A DNA stretch of 64,000 nt from Bacillota bacterium (GCA_017442735.1 JAFRZE010000072.1:62001-126000); one strand, 5' to 3'; counted from the first letter of the stretch, positions 54,416 through 64,000 are shown. Translations and numbers: made by a program. The notes: generated by a model not told the origin, from the letters alone.

Positions 54416-55579
54416 TTATTCCTCCAACGAAAGACCGGAAAGAAGGCCGCCCAGATTGGTGCTGGGTGCCTCATCCCCGTCCGTACTGTAAAAGCTCAGT
54501 TCTTCGGGATAGGCTTCACCGGTTTCCTGATCGATATCCTTCATGGAAAGGGAGATCCTGTGCTCCTCGGGACGAATAGAAACAACTCTGACCGTCACTT
54601 TCTGTCCGACTTTCAGCACCTCACCCACATTTCTTAAGCGTTTCTCTGAGATCTGGCTGATGGGAAGAAAGCCGTCGATCGCGTCTGTCAGATGGATAAA
54701 GGCGCCGGAAGAAATGATCCGAAGGACTTCTTTGTCGGTCAGGATGGAACCTACGCCGAAATCCAGCATGGACCAGGGATCGTCCATGACTGCCTTCAGA
54801 CTCAGGCTGATCCGCTGATTATCCGGATCTACCTTCGTTACGCCGACTTCCACCAGATCACCTACGCTGACGACATCCGAGGGATGACTGATCCGTGACC
54901 AGGACATATCGGAAACATGCAGAAGACCGGTAACACCGTCCTCGATCTCCACGAAAGCGCCGTAAGGACGAAGTTCTACGACTTTTCCTTTTCTCCGGTC
55001 GCCTTCCTTCAGTGTCTGGAAAAGGCGTTCCTTTGCCATCTCCCGTTCCTTCAGCAAGACACGCTTTCTGGAACAGGTGAAGTCCTTCTTTTCCGGATCG
55101 ACTTCCATGATCTCAGCCTTCAGTTCCTGCCCAACGAATTCAGAAAGATCTTCATGATAGGCAAGATCCACCTGGGAAGCAGGCATAAAGCCGGAAGCGC
55201 TGCCGCAGCGCACACGCAGGCCGCCTTTGACGGCGGATTCCACCTTGACCAGTACGGCACTGCCCTCTTTCTGATGATCTGTCAGATCCCGCCATGCGAT
55301 CACGCGGTCGGCGTCCCGCTTCGAAAGCATGATCTGAGAATTCCTTGTATCCACACGTCGAACAGCTACACGAATCTTCTGCCCGACTTTCAGATCATTC
55401 AGCGTTTCTCCTGCTTCCAGTTGATCATCGGGAAGGATGCCGTCCATATAGCTTCCCAGATCCAGGATGGCCGCTTCCGCGCCTACCTCTACGACCGTTC
55501 CTTCCAGCATATCGCCGTTATGGATCGGTTTCATGGAAGCTTCAAACATCTCGTAAAAATCATTCATGCTTTCTGCCAT
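54416..55579 (-). CDS. Four-domain S1 RNA-binding protein (ribosomal protein S1 homologue)
   Basis: Protein of 387 residues with four S1 OB-fold repeats at about 20-88, 106-172, 190-258 and 275-345, each with the family pattern such as GAFVEIEDGVTGLLHVSDMS and ISLSLKAV. Firmicutes S1 homologues (YpfD-type) bind mRNA and some ribosomes; four repeats are usual. Repeat 3 is the most canonical. The C-terminus is a Glu/Ser/Gly tail of about 40 residues. The ATG at 55579 gives the N-terminus MAESMNDFYEMFEAS. It is 21 bases after bioY and 3 before ppk. Confidence 0.88.
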   Translation of the reverse strand: MAESMNDFYEMFEASMKPIHNGDMLEGTVVEVGAEAAILDLGSYMDGILPDDQLEAGETLNDLKVGQKIRVAVRRVDTRNSQIMLSKRDADRVIAWRDLTDHQKEGSAVLVKVESAVKGGLRVRCGSASGFMPASQVDLAYHEDLSEFVGQELKAEIMEVDPEKKDFTCSRKRVLLKEREMAKERLFQTLKEGDRRKGKVVELRPYGAFVEIEDGVTGLLHVSDMSWSRISHPSDVVSVGDLVEVGVTKVDPDNQRISLSLKAVMDDPWSMLDFGVGSILTDKEVLRIISSGAFIHLTDAIDGFLPISQISEKRLRNVGEVLKVGQKVTVRVVSIRPEEHRISLSMKDIDQETGEAYPEELSFYSTDGDEAPSTNLGGLLSGLSLEE

Positions 55580-55600
55580 GATCTCTCTCCCCCGCTTATC

Positions 55601-56158
55601 TTATAATTGGTCTTTCAGGACTTTTTTGAGCAGCTTTCCAAGAAAAAGCGCAAGTCCTATTTTTATGATATCCACCGGAATAAATGGAATCACACATTTC
55701 ATCAGTACGATACTGAATCCCATACTCCCGGTGCCCCGGTTATACAGAATATAAAACCAGATGCTGCCAAACAGATAACAGACGAATAGTCCCAGTATCA
55801 TCCCCAGAAGTGCCGAGAGCAGCTTTTCTCCCATCAGTTTTTCTGTCAGAAGATAAACAAGAGCCGATCCCAGAAATCCGATCAGATAGCCGCCGGTAGG
55901 ACCGATCAGCCTGGCGGGTCCTCCCATGAATCCGGAGAAGACCGGAACGCCGACTGTCCCCAGCAGCAGATAGACCAGCACACTGATGCTCGCGCGCTTA
56001 CCTCCCAGGATATAACATACCAGGAACACGCCCATCGTCTGGAGCGTAAACGGAACTTCGGTCGGAATCGAGATCCATGAACAGACCGTGATGAGTACCG
56101 CCCCCAGGGCGATATAGACCAGGTCATGGATCTTTTTCCCGTTTTTTATTTCACTCAT
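55601..56158 (-). CDS. bioY: BioY biotin transporter (ECF substrate-binding component)
   Basis: Membrane protein of 185 residues with about six helices. The BioY signatures are EVPFTLQTMGVFL (near 34-46), the GKRASISVLVYLLLGTVGVP stretch and FMGGPARLIGPTGGYLIGF, which form the biotin-binding site. It is the S-component of the ECF-type biotin importer; energy-coupling partners are not in the window, so it probably uses a shared ECF module. It overlaps the alaS stop by ATGA, an unusual partner for a vitamin transporter. The window has no biotin synthesis genes. I see no BirA-type operator, since it is inside an operon. Confidence 0.93.
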   Translation of the reverse strand: MSEIKNGKKIHDLVYIALGAVLITVCSWISIPTEVPFTLQTMGVFLVCYILGGKRASISVLVYLLLGTVGVPVFSGFMGGPARLIGPTGGYLIGFLGSALVYLLTEKLMGEKLLSALLGMILGLFVCYLFGSIWFYILYNRGTGSMGFSIVLMKCVIPFIPVDIIKIGLALFLGKLLKKVLKDQL

Positions 56159-58794
56159 TGAATTTGCTCTTTGGCGAGTTTCGCTGCCTCTGTCAGGGCC
56201 TCCTGGACCTTGGAAGCATCCTTGCCGCCGGCCTGTGCCATATTCGGACGACCGCCGCCGCCACCGCCGCAGATCTGAGCTGCTTTGCGGATGATATTGC
56301 CGGCATGGGCGCCTTTCTTCACAGCGCCATCCGTCGCCATCGCGACCAGACTGATCTTATCTTTTCCGCCGGCCAGAACGACGACGCATTCACCGAGCTT
56401 ATCCTTCAGGCTGTCACCCAGCTTTTTCAGACCTTCGTTGTCCTGATCCTGATCATAGACTGTCAGGATCTTGATCCCATTTATATCTTCCGCGCCATTC
56501 AGCAGTTCATCCGCCGCGCCGGCTGCCATCTGATCCTTCAGGGATTCAAGTTCTCTCTGGGCTTCTTTAAGCTGGGCACTCAGGGAACGGACGATATCTG
56601 TCACGTTATCGCGGCGTGCTTTCACGCTTTCCGCGACCTTCAGCAGTGTCTCTTCCGTCTCTTTATAATGGGCCAGCGCGCCGAAACCGGTCACGGCTTC
56701 GATTCGTCTCACACCGGCTGCGACGCCGTTTTCAGACAGGATCTTGAACGAACCTGCCTGCGCGGTATTCATCAGATGGGTACCCCCGCAGAGCTCGACG
56801 CTGTAGTCGCCCATAGAGACCACGCGAACTTCATCGCCGTATTTTTCACCGAACAGGGCCATCGCGCCGGTCTTTCTGGCTTCTTCCATGGACATGACAT
56901 CGGTGCGGATCGGCAGGGCTTCGAGGATCTTCTCGTTGACTTCCTTTTCGACCTGTTCGAGCTCTTCTTTCGTCATCGCCTGGAAATGAGAAAAGTCAAA
57001 ACGCAGACGGTAGGGATCCACATAGGAACCGGCCTGCTCTACGTGAGAACCCAGTACATTACGAAGTGCTTTCTGCAGCAAATGTGTCGCGCTGTGGTTT
57101 CTGGCTGTCGCCAGACGGTTTTTCTCATCGACTTTCATCTGTGCCGTCTGACCGACTTCCACATAGCCTTTGGTCACGATTCCCTTGTGCCCGGTCTTAT
57201 CCCCGATCACGTGAACGGTCTCGGTGACCTTGACTTCACCGGTTTCAGTAGTGATCATACCGATATCACCTACCTGGCCGCCCATGGTGGCATAGAAAGG
57301 TGTGACATCTGTCAGAACGGTCACTTCGCTTCCTTCCGGAACTTCCTCACGGATCTCTTCATTATCCGTAAGTGCAATGATTTTCGCTGTATCATTGGCC
57401 AGACTGACATAACCATCGAATGTTGTCGTAAGTGCTGTATCCAGACGGTTGTAGACGGTTTCATCCGCACCCATATAATTGGTGCCTTTTCTGGCGCCTC
57501 TGGCACGGTTTCTCTGCTCTTCCATGGCCTCATGGAAACCTTCTTCGTCGCAGCTGAAGCCGGCCTCAGAGAGGATCTCCTGCGTCAGATCAGTCGGGAA
57601 TCCGTAGGTGTCATACAGTTTGAAAGTCTTCTCACCACTGAGGACATCGCTTCCTTCTGCTTTCATTTCATCCATATAGCCGGAAAGGATCGCAAGTCCT
57701 GCATCCAGCGTCTGATAGAACTTGGCTTCTTCACTGGAAAGCACCTTGTGGATATAGACTTTCTTCTCGATCAGTTCGGGATACGCTTCTCCGGAACACT
57801 CGCAGACGACATCCGCCACTTCCGTCAGGAACGGATGGTCGATACCTAAAAGTCTTCCGTGACGGGCCGCACGGCGAAGCAGCCTTCTCATGACATAGCC
57901 GCGCCCTTCATTCGAAGGCAGAATACCGTCAGAAGCCATAAATGTAATGGAACGTACGTGCTCGGTAATGATACGGATCGAGACATCATCTTTTTCGCTG
58001 GCCTGATAGGTTTTGCCGCTGATCTCGCACACCTTGTCGCGGATCGCGCGCATGGTGTCGATATCAAAAATGGAATCGACATCCTGACAGGCGACCGCCA
58101 GTCTTTCCAGTCCCATTCCGGTATCGATGTTCTTCTGAGTAAGTTCCGTATAACCACCTTTGCCATCGCCTTCGAACTGGGTGAACACATTGTTCCAAAT
58201 CTCGACGAAACGGTCACAATCGCAGCCTGGCTGACAGTCGGGCTTTCCGCATCCGTACTTTTCACCGCGGTCGTAGTAGATCTCTGAGCAGGGACCGCAG
58301 GGACCGGCGCCATGCTCCCAGAAATTGTCTTCTTTGCCGAAACGGTAGATCCTTTCTTCCGGCACACCGATTTCTTTGTTCCAGATCCGATAGGCTTCAT
58401 CATCTTCCAGATAAACGGAAGGATACAGACGCTCAGGATCCATCCCCACGACTTCTGTCAGAAATTCCCAGCTCCAGTGGAGCGCCTCTTTCTTAAAATA
58501 ATCGCCGAAGGAGAAGTTTCCCAGCATCTCAAAAAACGTTGCATGCCGTCCGTCTTTTCCGACGTTTTCAATGTCGGTGGTACGGATACATTTCTGACAG
58601 GTGGTTACCCGTTTGCGCGGGGGAATCTCCTGTCCGGTGAAATAGGGTTTTAATGGTGCCATTCCTGCAGGAATCAGCAGCAGAGACTTATCGTTTTTCG
58701 GAACCAGAGAGAAACTGTTCATCCGCAGATGATCTTTCGATTCGAAGAAAGAAAGATACATTTCCCTCAGTTCATTGACACCGTATTTTTTCAT
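56155..58794 (-). CDS. alaS: Alanine-tRNA ligase
   Basis: Class II synthetase of 879 residues, full length. The catalytic core starts MKKYGVNELREMYLSFFESK and has RKRVTTCQKCIRT, FFEMLGNFSFGDYF and GGHGP-like WEHGAGPCGPCSE. The editing domain has the zinc ligands HSATH (near 565) and ELCGGTHLMNT with the last Cys and His, so editing of Ser and Gly should be intact. The C-terminal DHHA1/C-Ala domain has CGGGGGGRPNMAQAGG. There is no leader because it overlaps ribF by ATGA, so no T-box control is seen here. Confidence 0.97.
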   Translation of the reverse strand: MKKYGVNELREMYLSFFESKDHLRMNSFSLVPKNDKSLLLIPAGMAPLKPYFTGQEIPPRKRVTTCQKCIRTTDIENVGKDGRHATFFEMLGNFSFGDYFKKEALHWSWEFLTEVVGMDPERLYPSVYLEDDEAYRIWNKEIGVPEERIYRFGKEDNFWEHGAGPCGPCSEIYYDRGEKYGCGKPDCQPGCDCDRFVEIWNNVFTQFEGDGKGGYTELTQKNIDTGMGLERLAVACQDVDSIFDIDTMRAIRDKVCEISGKTYQASEKDDVSIRIITEHVRSITFMASDGILPSNEGRGYVMRRLLRRAARHGRLLGIDHPFLTEVADVVCECSGEAYPELIEKKVYIHKVLSSEEAKFYQTLDAGLAILSGYMDEMKAEGSDVLSGEKTFKLYDTYGFPTDLTQEILSEAGFSCDEEGFHEAMEEQRNRARGARKGTNYMGADETVYNRLDTALTTTFDGYVSLANDTAKIIALTDNEEIREEVPEGSEVTVLTDVTPFYATMGGQVGDIGMITTETGEVKVTETVHVIGDKTGHKGIVTKGYVEVGQTAQMKVDEKNRLATARNHSATHLLQKALRNVLGSHVEQAGSYVDPYRLRFDFSHFQAMTKEELEQVEKEVNEKILEALPIRTDVMSMEEARKTGAMALFGEKYGDEVRVVSMGDYSVELCGGTHLMNTAQAGSFKILSENGVAAGVRRIEAVTGFGALAHYKETEETLLKVAESVKARRDNVTDIVRSLSAQLKEAQRELESLKDQMAAGAADELLNGAEDINGIKILTVYDQDQDNEGLKKLGDSLKDKLGECVVVLAGGKDKISLVAMATDGAVKKGAHAGNIIRKAAQICGGGGGGRPNMAQAGGKDASKVQEALTEAAKLAKEQIQ

Positions 58795-59735
58795 GGGTTA
58801 ACCATCTCCTTCACATATGCTTTGGCGTTTTCGACATCCCGGGCGATCTGTGCTTTCAGATCTTCCGGAGAATCGAACGCTTTTTCCGGTCGTAAAAACC
58901 GTAACAGACTGACCCGGATCTTCTCCCGGTACAGCTCTTTTTCAAAATCAAAAATATAGGTCTCGATGCGGGGCGCTTCACCTCCGAACGTCGGATTGAT
59001 GCCAACATTCGATACGCCGAAATACTTCTGTCCCCTTACTTCAATCTCCGACACATAGACGCCTCGCATCGGTATCACCTGATGCTCCTCGAACATGATG
59101 TTCACAGTCGGCGCATGGAGTTTGCGGCCGACATGCTTGCCTTCCTCCACGATCCCGGAAAGGCTGCAGCGTCTTCCCATCAGTTCCGAGGCTTTCTCGA
59201 TCTGTCCGCTTTCCAGATAAGCCCGCACACGGGAACTGGAGACCGGCGCACCGCCATATTCCACTCGAGGCAGTACGATCAGGGATATACCCGCTTCACC
59301 GCACAGCTTTTCCAGCATTTTCACGTCGCCTCGGCCATATTTTCCGAAACGGAAATCATCTCCGACAGTCACCAGGCAGGCCTGATACCGTGAGAGCAGT
59401 ATTTCCTCGAAAAATCTTTCCGGTTCCATAGACCGAAGCGCTTCGGTAAAATGCAGGAAGATCAATTCATCCGCATGACCTGTCTCTTCGATCCGGTCCG
59501 CTTTTTGCTCTTTCGTATGAATCAGCTTCAGCCGCGGGTCTCCCATCAGGATCCCCGGATGAGGATCAAAAGTGACTACCCGTCGGACAAGACTTTGTTC
59601 AGCCGCTTTCCGGCTGTTTTCAAGAAGCAGGGCCTGATGACCGATATGCACTCCGTCAAAGTTGCCCAGACAGACAGCGGCTTTCCGATCGCTTCCTTCG
59701 AAAGGCATGAGAAGATCATCTTCGATCCTTACCAT
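58791..59735 (-). CDS. ribF: Bifunctional riboflavin kinase/FAD synthetase RibF
   Basis: Enzyme of 314 residues that phosphorylates riboflavin to FMN and adenylates it to FAD. The N-terminal FAD-synthetase domain has GNFDGVHIGHQAL (nucleotidyltransferase HxGH motif) and SSSRVRAYLESG. The flavokinase domain follows with GVYVSEIEVRG and NVGINPTFGG. The flavokinase substrate motif, usually GR.LGFPTAN, reads GRKLHAPTVN; the PT-N core is kept but Gly-Phe is His-Ala. It is the normal partner of truB. Through FAD it would supply the ApbE enzyme at 17530, though it is in a different operon. Confidence 0.94.
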   Translation of the reverse strand: MVRIEDDLLMPFEGSDRKAAVCLGNFDGVHIGHQALLLENSRKAAEQSLVRRVVTFDPHPGILMGDPRLKLIHTKEQKADRIEETGHADELIFLHFTEALRSMEPERFFEEILLSRYQACLVTVGDDFRFGKYGRGDVKMLEKLCGEAGISLIVLPRVEYGGAPVSSSRVRAYLESGQIEKASELMGRRCSLSGIVEEGKHVGRKLHAPTVNIMFEEHQVIPMRGVYVSEIEVRGQKYFGVSNVGINPTFGGEAPRIETYIFDFEKELYREKIRVSLLRFLRPEKAFDSPEDLKAQIARDVENAKAYVKEMVNP

Positions 59736-59762
59736 AGCTTTCTCCCTTATATCACATTGCCT

Positions 59763-60716
59763 TTATACAAACATTTTGAATGCGACCAGCCGCAGGGCGT
59801 CGTCTTTGATCTGCCTTTTTCTTGCCTGCGAACTATCTGCCGAGAATTGCTGGCTGACTGTATAGAGGCCGGCCAGTTCACCGGTGGACAGTTCCATCCG
59901 GACCTGATCGCCGATCGTAAGATCCCTGCCGCAGACTGCCTTCAGGTACGATTTCCCGTAGGTCAGGTAGTTTCCGTTCATCAGCATAAGGTCTTCTTCT
60001 TCCTTTACGCGAAAAGCCGGAAGGTCGGAAAACAGACTGGAAAGATCTTCGATAAAGTCTTTTTCACCGGCCTTTACCCTGGCTTCCACCTGCGAAAGCT
60101 TCAGGCTCTTCTCGATCGTATAAGGGCCGCACTTCGTCCGGACAAGGCTGGTCATATGGGCCAGATATCCCGTTTTCCTTCCGATATCCTCACAAAGGGA
60201 GCGGATATACGTGCCTTTGGAACAAGCGACACGGATCTTCGCGCCTTTTTCATCCAGGCTGAGGATTTCGATTTCGTCGATCCTTACCGGCCTGGGTTTT
60301 CTGTCTACTTCGATGCCTTTTCTGGCCAGGTCATAAAGCTTTTTTCCCTCATGTTTCAGCGCCGAGTACATTGGCGGTACCTGATCGTATCCTCCCTGAA
60401 AGGAAAGAATCGTCCCCCGGGCAAAAGCTTCATCGTATGAATATTCCGTCTGATTCGTGATCTCGCCGGAAGCGTCCTGCGTAGTAGTTTCACTCCCGAA
60501 AGCCAGGCTGCAGATATATTCCTTATCTGTCCCTGTGATCAGTTCCGCGGCTTTCGTCGCTTTACCGAGGCATACAGGCAGCACTCCTTCCGCTTCTGGA
60601 TCCAGTGTACCGGTATGACCCATTTTCCTCTCGCCGACGATCCCGCCGAGAACACGCAGCGCGTCTACGGAAGTAAAACCTATTTCCTTATATAGATTTA
60701 CGACGCCGCTGATCAT
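59763..60716 (-). CDS. truB: tRNA pseudouridine(55) synthase TruB
   Basis: Pseudouridine synthase of 317 residues that modifies U55 of the T-loop in nearly all tRNAs. The N-terminal core has GFTSVDALR and the catalytic Asp in MGHTGTLDPEAEGVLPV (near 48). It continues with YDQVPPMYSALKHEGKKLYD and KGTYIRSLCEDIG. A C-terminal PUA-like domain covers about 250-300. The start is set by an ATGA overlap with nrnA; ribF follows after 27 bases. This rbfA-nrnA-truB-ribF order is standard. Confidence 0.96.
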   Translation of the reverse strand: MISGVVNLYKEIGFTSVDALRVLGGIVGERKMGHTGTLDPEAEGVLPVCLGKATKAAELITGTDKEYICSLAFGSETTTQDASGEITNQTEYSYDEAFARGTILSFQGGYDQVPPMYSALKHEGKKLYDLARKGIEVDRKPRPVRIDEIEILSLDEKGAKIRVACSKGTYIRSLCEDIGRKTGYLAHMTSLVRTKCGPYTIEKSLKLSQVEARVKAGEKDFIEDLSSLFSDLPAFRVKEEEDLMLMNGNYLTYGKSYLKAVCGRDLTIGDQVRMELSTGELAGLYTVSQQFSADSSQARKRQIKDDALRLVAFKMFV

Positions 60717-61756
60717 GCTTCCTCCTGCAGGTCACTAAGCTGCAGACGAATTGCTTCCAGCAGTTTCTGTTTCACGAGAAGCGGCGGATCCTGGAACGTA
60801 CATCCGGCAGCCCTCACATGTCCGCCGCCGCCGAAAAGCGAGGCGACACGGGCTACATCCACCACCGACTTGGAGCGCATGTTCGCGCGGATCTGATCCG
60901 GTCCGATCTCCCGGAGGAAGATAGCTGTTTCCGCGTCTTCGATCTCGTTGAGATATCCGACGACACCATCCGCGTCCTGAGCGGAAAAACCGCAGCGGGA
61001 CATTTCCGCCTGAGAAAGATAAGAGATTAGAATATCATTCTTCTCTCCATCCCGGCTGACGCCGTGATAGATCTTGCTGGAACGGATCGCGCTTGATAGC
61101 GCTTTCATTTCCGTCATGGATTTCGTGTGAAAGAGCTGGTTGGTCAGATACGTCGTATCCACGCCCAGCCTTTTCAGATCCGAGGCCATCTGATATGTAT
61201 CCGCTGAAGTATTGGAATGCCTGAGCCCGCCGGTATCAAAGGAAACACCCATATAGAGCGCGGTCGCGATCTCCCGGTTTACCGGGATGGAGCAAAGCTT
61301 CATCAGATGATAGAGTAGCTCACATGTCGAGCTGGATTCAGGCTCGGTATAATTGAAATCCGCAGCCTCTTTACTCGTTACATGATGATCGATCGTTAAC
61401 GATGCCGAAGCGTACAGGATCGCGTCAGCAGCGCGGCCGGTCCTTTCCGGCTCAGAGCAGTCCAGCATGATAAAGGCAAATGTTTTGCCGGTCTTGAAAT
61501 AACGGGACGCATCTTTCACTTCCACGTCCTCCGGCAGAAGCGGGAGCGGACGGATCAGCTTAAGATAACGATCAGCGTTTCCATCCAGACAAACCAGTAC
61601 TTCCTTGCCCATCTGCTCCAGCGCGTATCCAAGGCTGTAACATACGCCTATGCTGTCCCCGTCGGGACGGATATGTCCGGAAAGAAGGAAGCGGTCGTAT
61701 TTGTCGATAAAGCGCTGAAACTGTTTCGCGAATTCATTGCGGGTGAGTTTACTCAT
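60713..61756 (-). CDS. nrnA: DHH-family oligoribonuclease/pAp phosphatase NrnA
   Basis: Phosphoesterase of 347 residues that degrades short RNA oligomers and dephosphorylates pAp. The DHH domain has HIRPDGDSIGVC, LDCSEPERTG and TIDHHVTS with the metal-binding residues; the DHHA1 C-terminal domain has the signature GGGGHVRAAGC. An open frame runs 25 codons further upstream, but that part is only a Lys/Arg-rich translation of the rbfA end; ATG at 61756 with GGAGG upstream and an 8-base overlap with rbfA is the clear start. It overlaps truB by 4. Confidence 0.95.
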   Translation of the reverse strand: MSKLTRNEFAKQFQRFIDKYDRFLLSGHIRPDGDSIGVCYSLGYALEQMGKEVLVCLDGNADRYLKLIRPLPLLPEDVEVKDASRYFKTGKTFAFIMLDCSEPERTGRAADAILYASASLTIDHHVTSKEAADFNYTEPESSSTCELLYHLMKLCSIPVNREIATALYMGVSFDTGGLRHSNTSADTYQMASDLKRLGVDTTYLTNQLFHTKSMTEMKALSSAIRSSKIYHGVSRDGEKNDILISYLSQAEMSRCGFSAQDADGVVGYLNEIEDAETAIFLREIGPDQIRANMRSKSVVDVARVASLFGGGGHVRAAGCTFQDPPLLVKQKLLEAIRLQLSDLQEEA

Positions 61757-62240
61757 GCCAGGCCTCATCCTCCAGGAACCAGAGATCATCCGCTTTTTCT
61801 TCCGCTTCTTTCTCTTCCGCTTCCTTTTCAAAGGCTTCTTTGGCTGCCCGCATTTCAGGCGTCATCGCCTTCAGTCTCTCTTCATCCTCTTCATGGATCT
61901 CTTTGATCTTCTCAGAAAGATAGATGCTGTATTCCATCGAATCGTCCGCTATAAAGCTCAGTTCCGGCGTCTGGCGAAGGTCCAGTCTCTGGGCGAGCTC
62001 GCGGCGGATGAAACCGGAACCGGATAAAAGCGCTTCCCTAGTCTCTTCTTTGGCGATATCATCACCCATGACACTGTAATAGACCTTGCAGTACATCAGA
62101 TCCCGGCTGGTATCGCAGCGAAGGATCGAGGTCATAAGAGAAAGCCGGGGATCCTTCATATCCCGAAGGATCAGGGAGATCTCTTCCTTGATGGCGGTAT
62201 TGATCCGCTCTCCCCGGTTCTTGTTTCTTCTTTTTACCAT
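61749..62240 (-). CDS. rbfA: 30S ribosome-binding factor RbfA
   Basis: Small-subunit assembly factor of 163 residues with a KH-like fold. The family pattern is seen in RINTAIKEEISLILRDMKDP, YCKVYYSVMG and the C-terminal TPELSFIADDSMEYSIYLSE. The usual family length is about 120, and here about 40 residues of Glu/Lys/Ala follow (EKEAEEKEAEEK), ending EDEAWHE. This tail is also what the nrnA start region overlaps. The ATG lies one base after the infB stop. Confidence 0.95.
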   Translation of the reverse strand: MVKRRNKNRGERINTAIKEEISLILRDMKDPRLSLMTSILRCDTSRDLMYCKVYYSVMGDDIAKEETREALLSGSGFIRRELAQRLDLRQTPELSFIADDSMEYSIYLSEKIKEIHEEDEERLKAMTPEMRAAKEAFEKEAEEKEAEEKADDLWFLEDEAWHE

Positions 62241-62241
62241 A

Positions 62242-64000
62242 TTAGTCTCTCTTGATTTCTTCCATCGTGAAGGCTTCGATCACGTCGCCTTCCTTTACAT
62301 CATTGAATTTTTCAAACATAATACCGCACTCATAACCGGTCGCGACTTCTCTGACATCGTCCTTGAAACGGCGCAGAGACGCCAGCGGGCCTTCATGAAC
62401 GACGATACCGTCACGCACGATTCGGGCGCTGGAACCTCTCAGGATCTTGCCGTCGGTCACATAGGAACCGGCAATGGTACCCAGACCGGAAGCATGGAAG
62501 ATCTGACGGACCTGCGCGTGGCCAAGGATCTTCTCCTGGAACTCGGGATCCAACAGACCTTTCATCGCTGCCTCGATATCATCGATCGCGTTGTAGATGA
62601 CACGGTACAGACGGATATCCACTTTCTGTTCTTCCGCCATCGATTTGGCTGCCGCGTCCGGACGGACGTTAAAGCCGATAATGATCGAATTGGAGGCGGA
62701 GGCCAGCATAACATCGGATTCATTGACCGCACCGACGGCGCCATGGATCACGCGCACCGCTACCTGATCATTCGACAGTTTCTCCAGAGACTGTTTGACA
62801 GCCTCGACACTACCCTGTACGTCAGCTTTGACAAGGATATTCAGTTCCTTGACTTCGCCGGCCTGGATATCTCCGAACAGATCGTTCAGGTTCACGCGCT
62901 TGTTGCCTTCCATGAGCTTAATCCGCTCACGGGCCGCCACTTTTTCTGCCAGTGTTCTGGCTTCACGGTCAGTCTCGGTCATATAGAAGGAATCACCTGC
63001 CTGAGGAACTTCGGAAAGACCGATGATCTCCACAGGTGTGGAAGGTCCGGCTTCCTTGACTCGACGACCCTGATCATCGACCATGGCTTTGATACGTCCG
63101 AAGCAGCTGCCCGCGACGATCGTATCACCGACGTGAAGCGTACCGCGCTGTACGAGAACAGTCGCGACCGCGCCACGGCCTTTATCCAGCTCAGACTCGA
63201 TAACCGTACCGGATGCCAGACAGTCGGGATTGGCTTTCAGTTCCTGCATATCCGCGACGAGCAGGACCATCTCCAGAAGGGTATCGATTCCTTCTTTCTT
63301 GATCGCGGAGACCGGTACACAGATCGTGCTGCCGCCCCAGTCTTCGGGGATGAGTTCATACTCGGTCAGTTCCTGTTTCACACGGTCCGGGTTAGCGCCG
63401 GCCTTATCCATCTTATTGATGGCGACGATGATCTGAACACCGGCCGCCTTCGCATGATTGATCGCCTCAATGGTCTGCGGCATGACGCCGTCATCCGCCG
63501 CAACGACCAGGATCGCGATATCCGTGACCTGCGCGCCGCGCATACGCATGGCGGTAAAAGCTTCATGACCAGGCGTATCCAGGAAAGTGATCTGACGATC
63601 GTTGATCGTAACCACAGAAGCACCGATGTGCTGTGTGATACCACCAGCCTCACGGGCAGTCACATGCGTATCACGGATCGCGTCCAGAAGCGAAGTCTTA
63701 CCATGGTCAACGTGACCCATGACGACCACGACAGGTGAACGGGGTTTCAGATCCTCTTCGGCGTCTTCGAAAGTAGCGTACTTCTCGAAGATATCCTCTT
63801 CCTGCTGATGCTCGACCAGAATATCCATCTCGGTCGCGATCTCTTCCGCCTGCTCGTATTCGATGATCTGGTTCAGACCGGCCATAATGCCTTTCCCCAT
63901 CAGGGATTTGATGATCATGTTGATGGGTTTATGCAGCATATCGGCGAATTCCTTGACGGTCATGCTGTCCGGAAGCTGAACGATCTTGATGTCCTCTTCC
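62242..64000 (-). CDS. infB: Translation initiation factor IF-2, 5' end outside window
   Basis: GTPase that places initiator tRNA on the 30S subunit. The reading frame is open to the right edge, where [20 protein letters not shown] is a conserved IF-2 segment, so at least the N-terminal third lies off the window and the first in-frame Met seen (63963) is not the start. The G domain shows [14 protein letters not shown] (near 63722), the GITQHIGA switch, [15 protein letters not shown] and NKMDKAG. The domain-II and C-terminal fMet-tRNA-binding domains ([11 protein letters not shown] at the end) are complete. This is the start of an infB-rbfA-nrnA-truB-ribF unit. Confidence 0.97.
   Translation of the reverse strand, partial: EEDIKIVQLPDSMTVKEFADMLHKPINMIIKSLMGKGIMAGLNQIIEYEQAEEIATEMDILVEHQQEEDIFEKYATFEDAEEDLKPRSPVVVVMGHVDHGKTSLLDAIRDTHVTAREAGGITQHIGASVVTINDRQITFLDTPGHEAFTAMRMRGAQVTDIAILVVAADDGVMPQTIEAINHAKAAGVQIIVAINKMDKAGANPDRVKQELTEYELIPEDWGGSTICVPVSAIKKEGIDTLLEMVLLVADMQELKANPDCLASGTVIESELDKGRGAVATVLVQRGTLHVGDTIVAGSCFGRIKAMVDDQGRRVKEAGPSTPVEIIGLSEVPQAGDSFYMTETDREARTLAEKVAARERIKLMEGNKRVNLNDLFGDIQAGEVKELNILVKADVQGSVEAVKQSLEKLSNDQVAVRVIHGAVGAVNESDVMLASASNSIIIGFNVRPDAAAKSMAEEQKVDIRLYRVIYNAIDDIEAAMKGLLDPEFQEKILGHAQVRQIFHASGLGTIAGSYVTDGKILRGSSARIVRDGIVVHEGPLASLRRFKDDVREVATGYECGIMFEKFNDVKEGDVIEAFTMEEIKRD

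Noticed and set aside
56155-59735. T-box or other tRNA-sensing leader for alaS, hisS or aspS
   Set aside because: All three genes overlap or nearly touch the gene before them, leaving no leader.
61757-61831. Lys/Arg-rich N-terminal extension of nrnA
   Set aside because: It lies within the end of rbfA in another frame; the ATG at 61756 has a proper Shine-Dalgarno and gives the normal NrnA start.

Overview
The window reads as a chromosomal segment of a Gram-positive anaerobe of the class Clostridia. Supporting signs are an RpoD/DnaG/TrmK block, a rel-dtd-hemZ block, DUF4364, a Gx-type membrane protein with an ApbE lipoprotein, and wall-type surface proteins; no outer-membrane genes are seen. 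Most genes overlap or lie within 30 bases of each other, many with ATGA or TGATG junctions, so the window is a few long transcription units. I see no tRNA, rRNA, CRISPR array, insertion sequence or phage gene, and no gene-free stretch over 300 bases.

1-16437 (minus strand): the 5' part of mtaB, then, in transcription order from high to low coordinate, ppiB and a DEAD-box helicase; an XRE regulator; rel-dtd-hemZ-membrane protein; and tig-clpP-clpX-engB-DUF4364-hisS-aspS. The protein-quality genes have their own sigma-A promoter, whose -35 box lies in the end of the upstream gene. aspS encodes the archaeal/eukaryotic-type enzyme and ends at a clear terminator.

16516-18598 (plus strand): a three-gene coupled operon for a NusG-domain-II protein, a Gx-type membrane protein and an ApbE flavin transferase lipoprotein. 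The set resembles part of the flavin-based extracellular electron transfer loci of Firmicutes. A bidirectional terminator separates it from a convergent MATE transporter.

20097-34451: divergent promoters with a perfect 12-bp inverted repeat over their -10 regions drive the MATE gene (minus) and the first of four tandem paralogues (plus) for 1124-1188-residue secreted surface proteins. Each has a signal peptide, a BspA-like leucine-rich N-terminal region, arrays of InlB-type and divergent InlB-like repeats, an X2-like domain, a Ser/Gly linker, a P-[KS]-T-G-D motif, a membrane helix and a short charged tail. The first has its own terminator; the other three are tightly spaced.

34466-40015 (minus): a MacB-type ABC exporter with one ATPase, one permease and two different membrane-fusion adaptors. 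One adaptor carries about 360 extra residues (repeats plus a surface-protein-like beta domain) exactly where the tip of its coiled-coil hairpin should be. This is the most unusual item in the window.

40135-64000 (minus): a small membrane protein coupled to helD, then an uridine-kinase-like nucleoside kinase, trmK, rpoD, dnaG, dgt, addB, ppk1 with an odd N-terminal extension, an S1-domain protein, bioY, alaS, ribF, truB, nrnA, rbfA and the 5'-truncated infB. These are ordinary information-processing genes in a largely conserved order.
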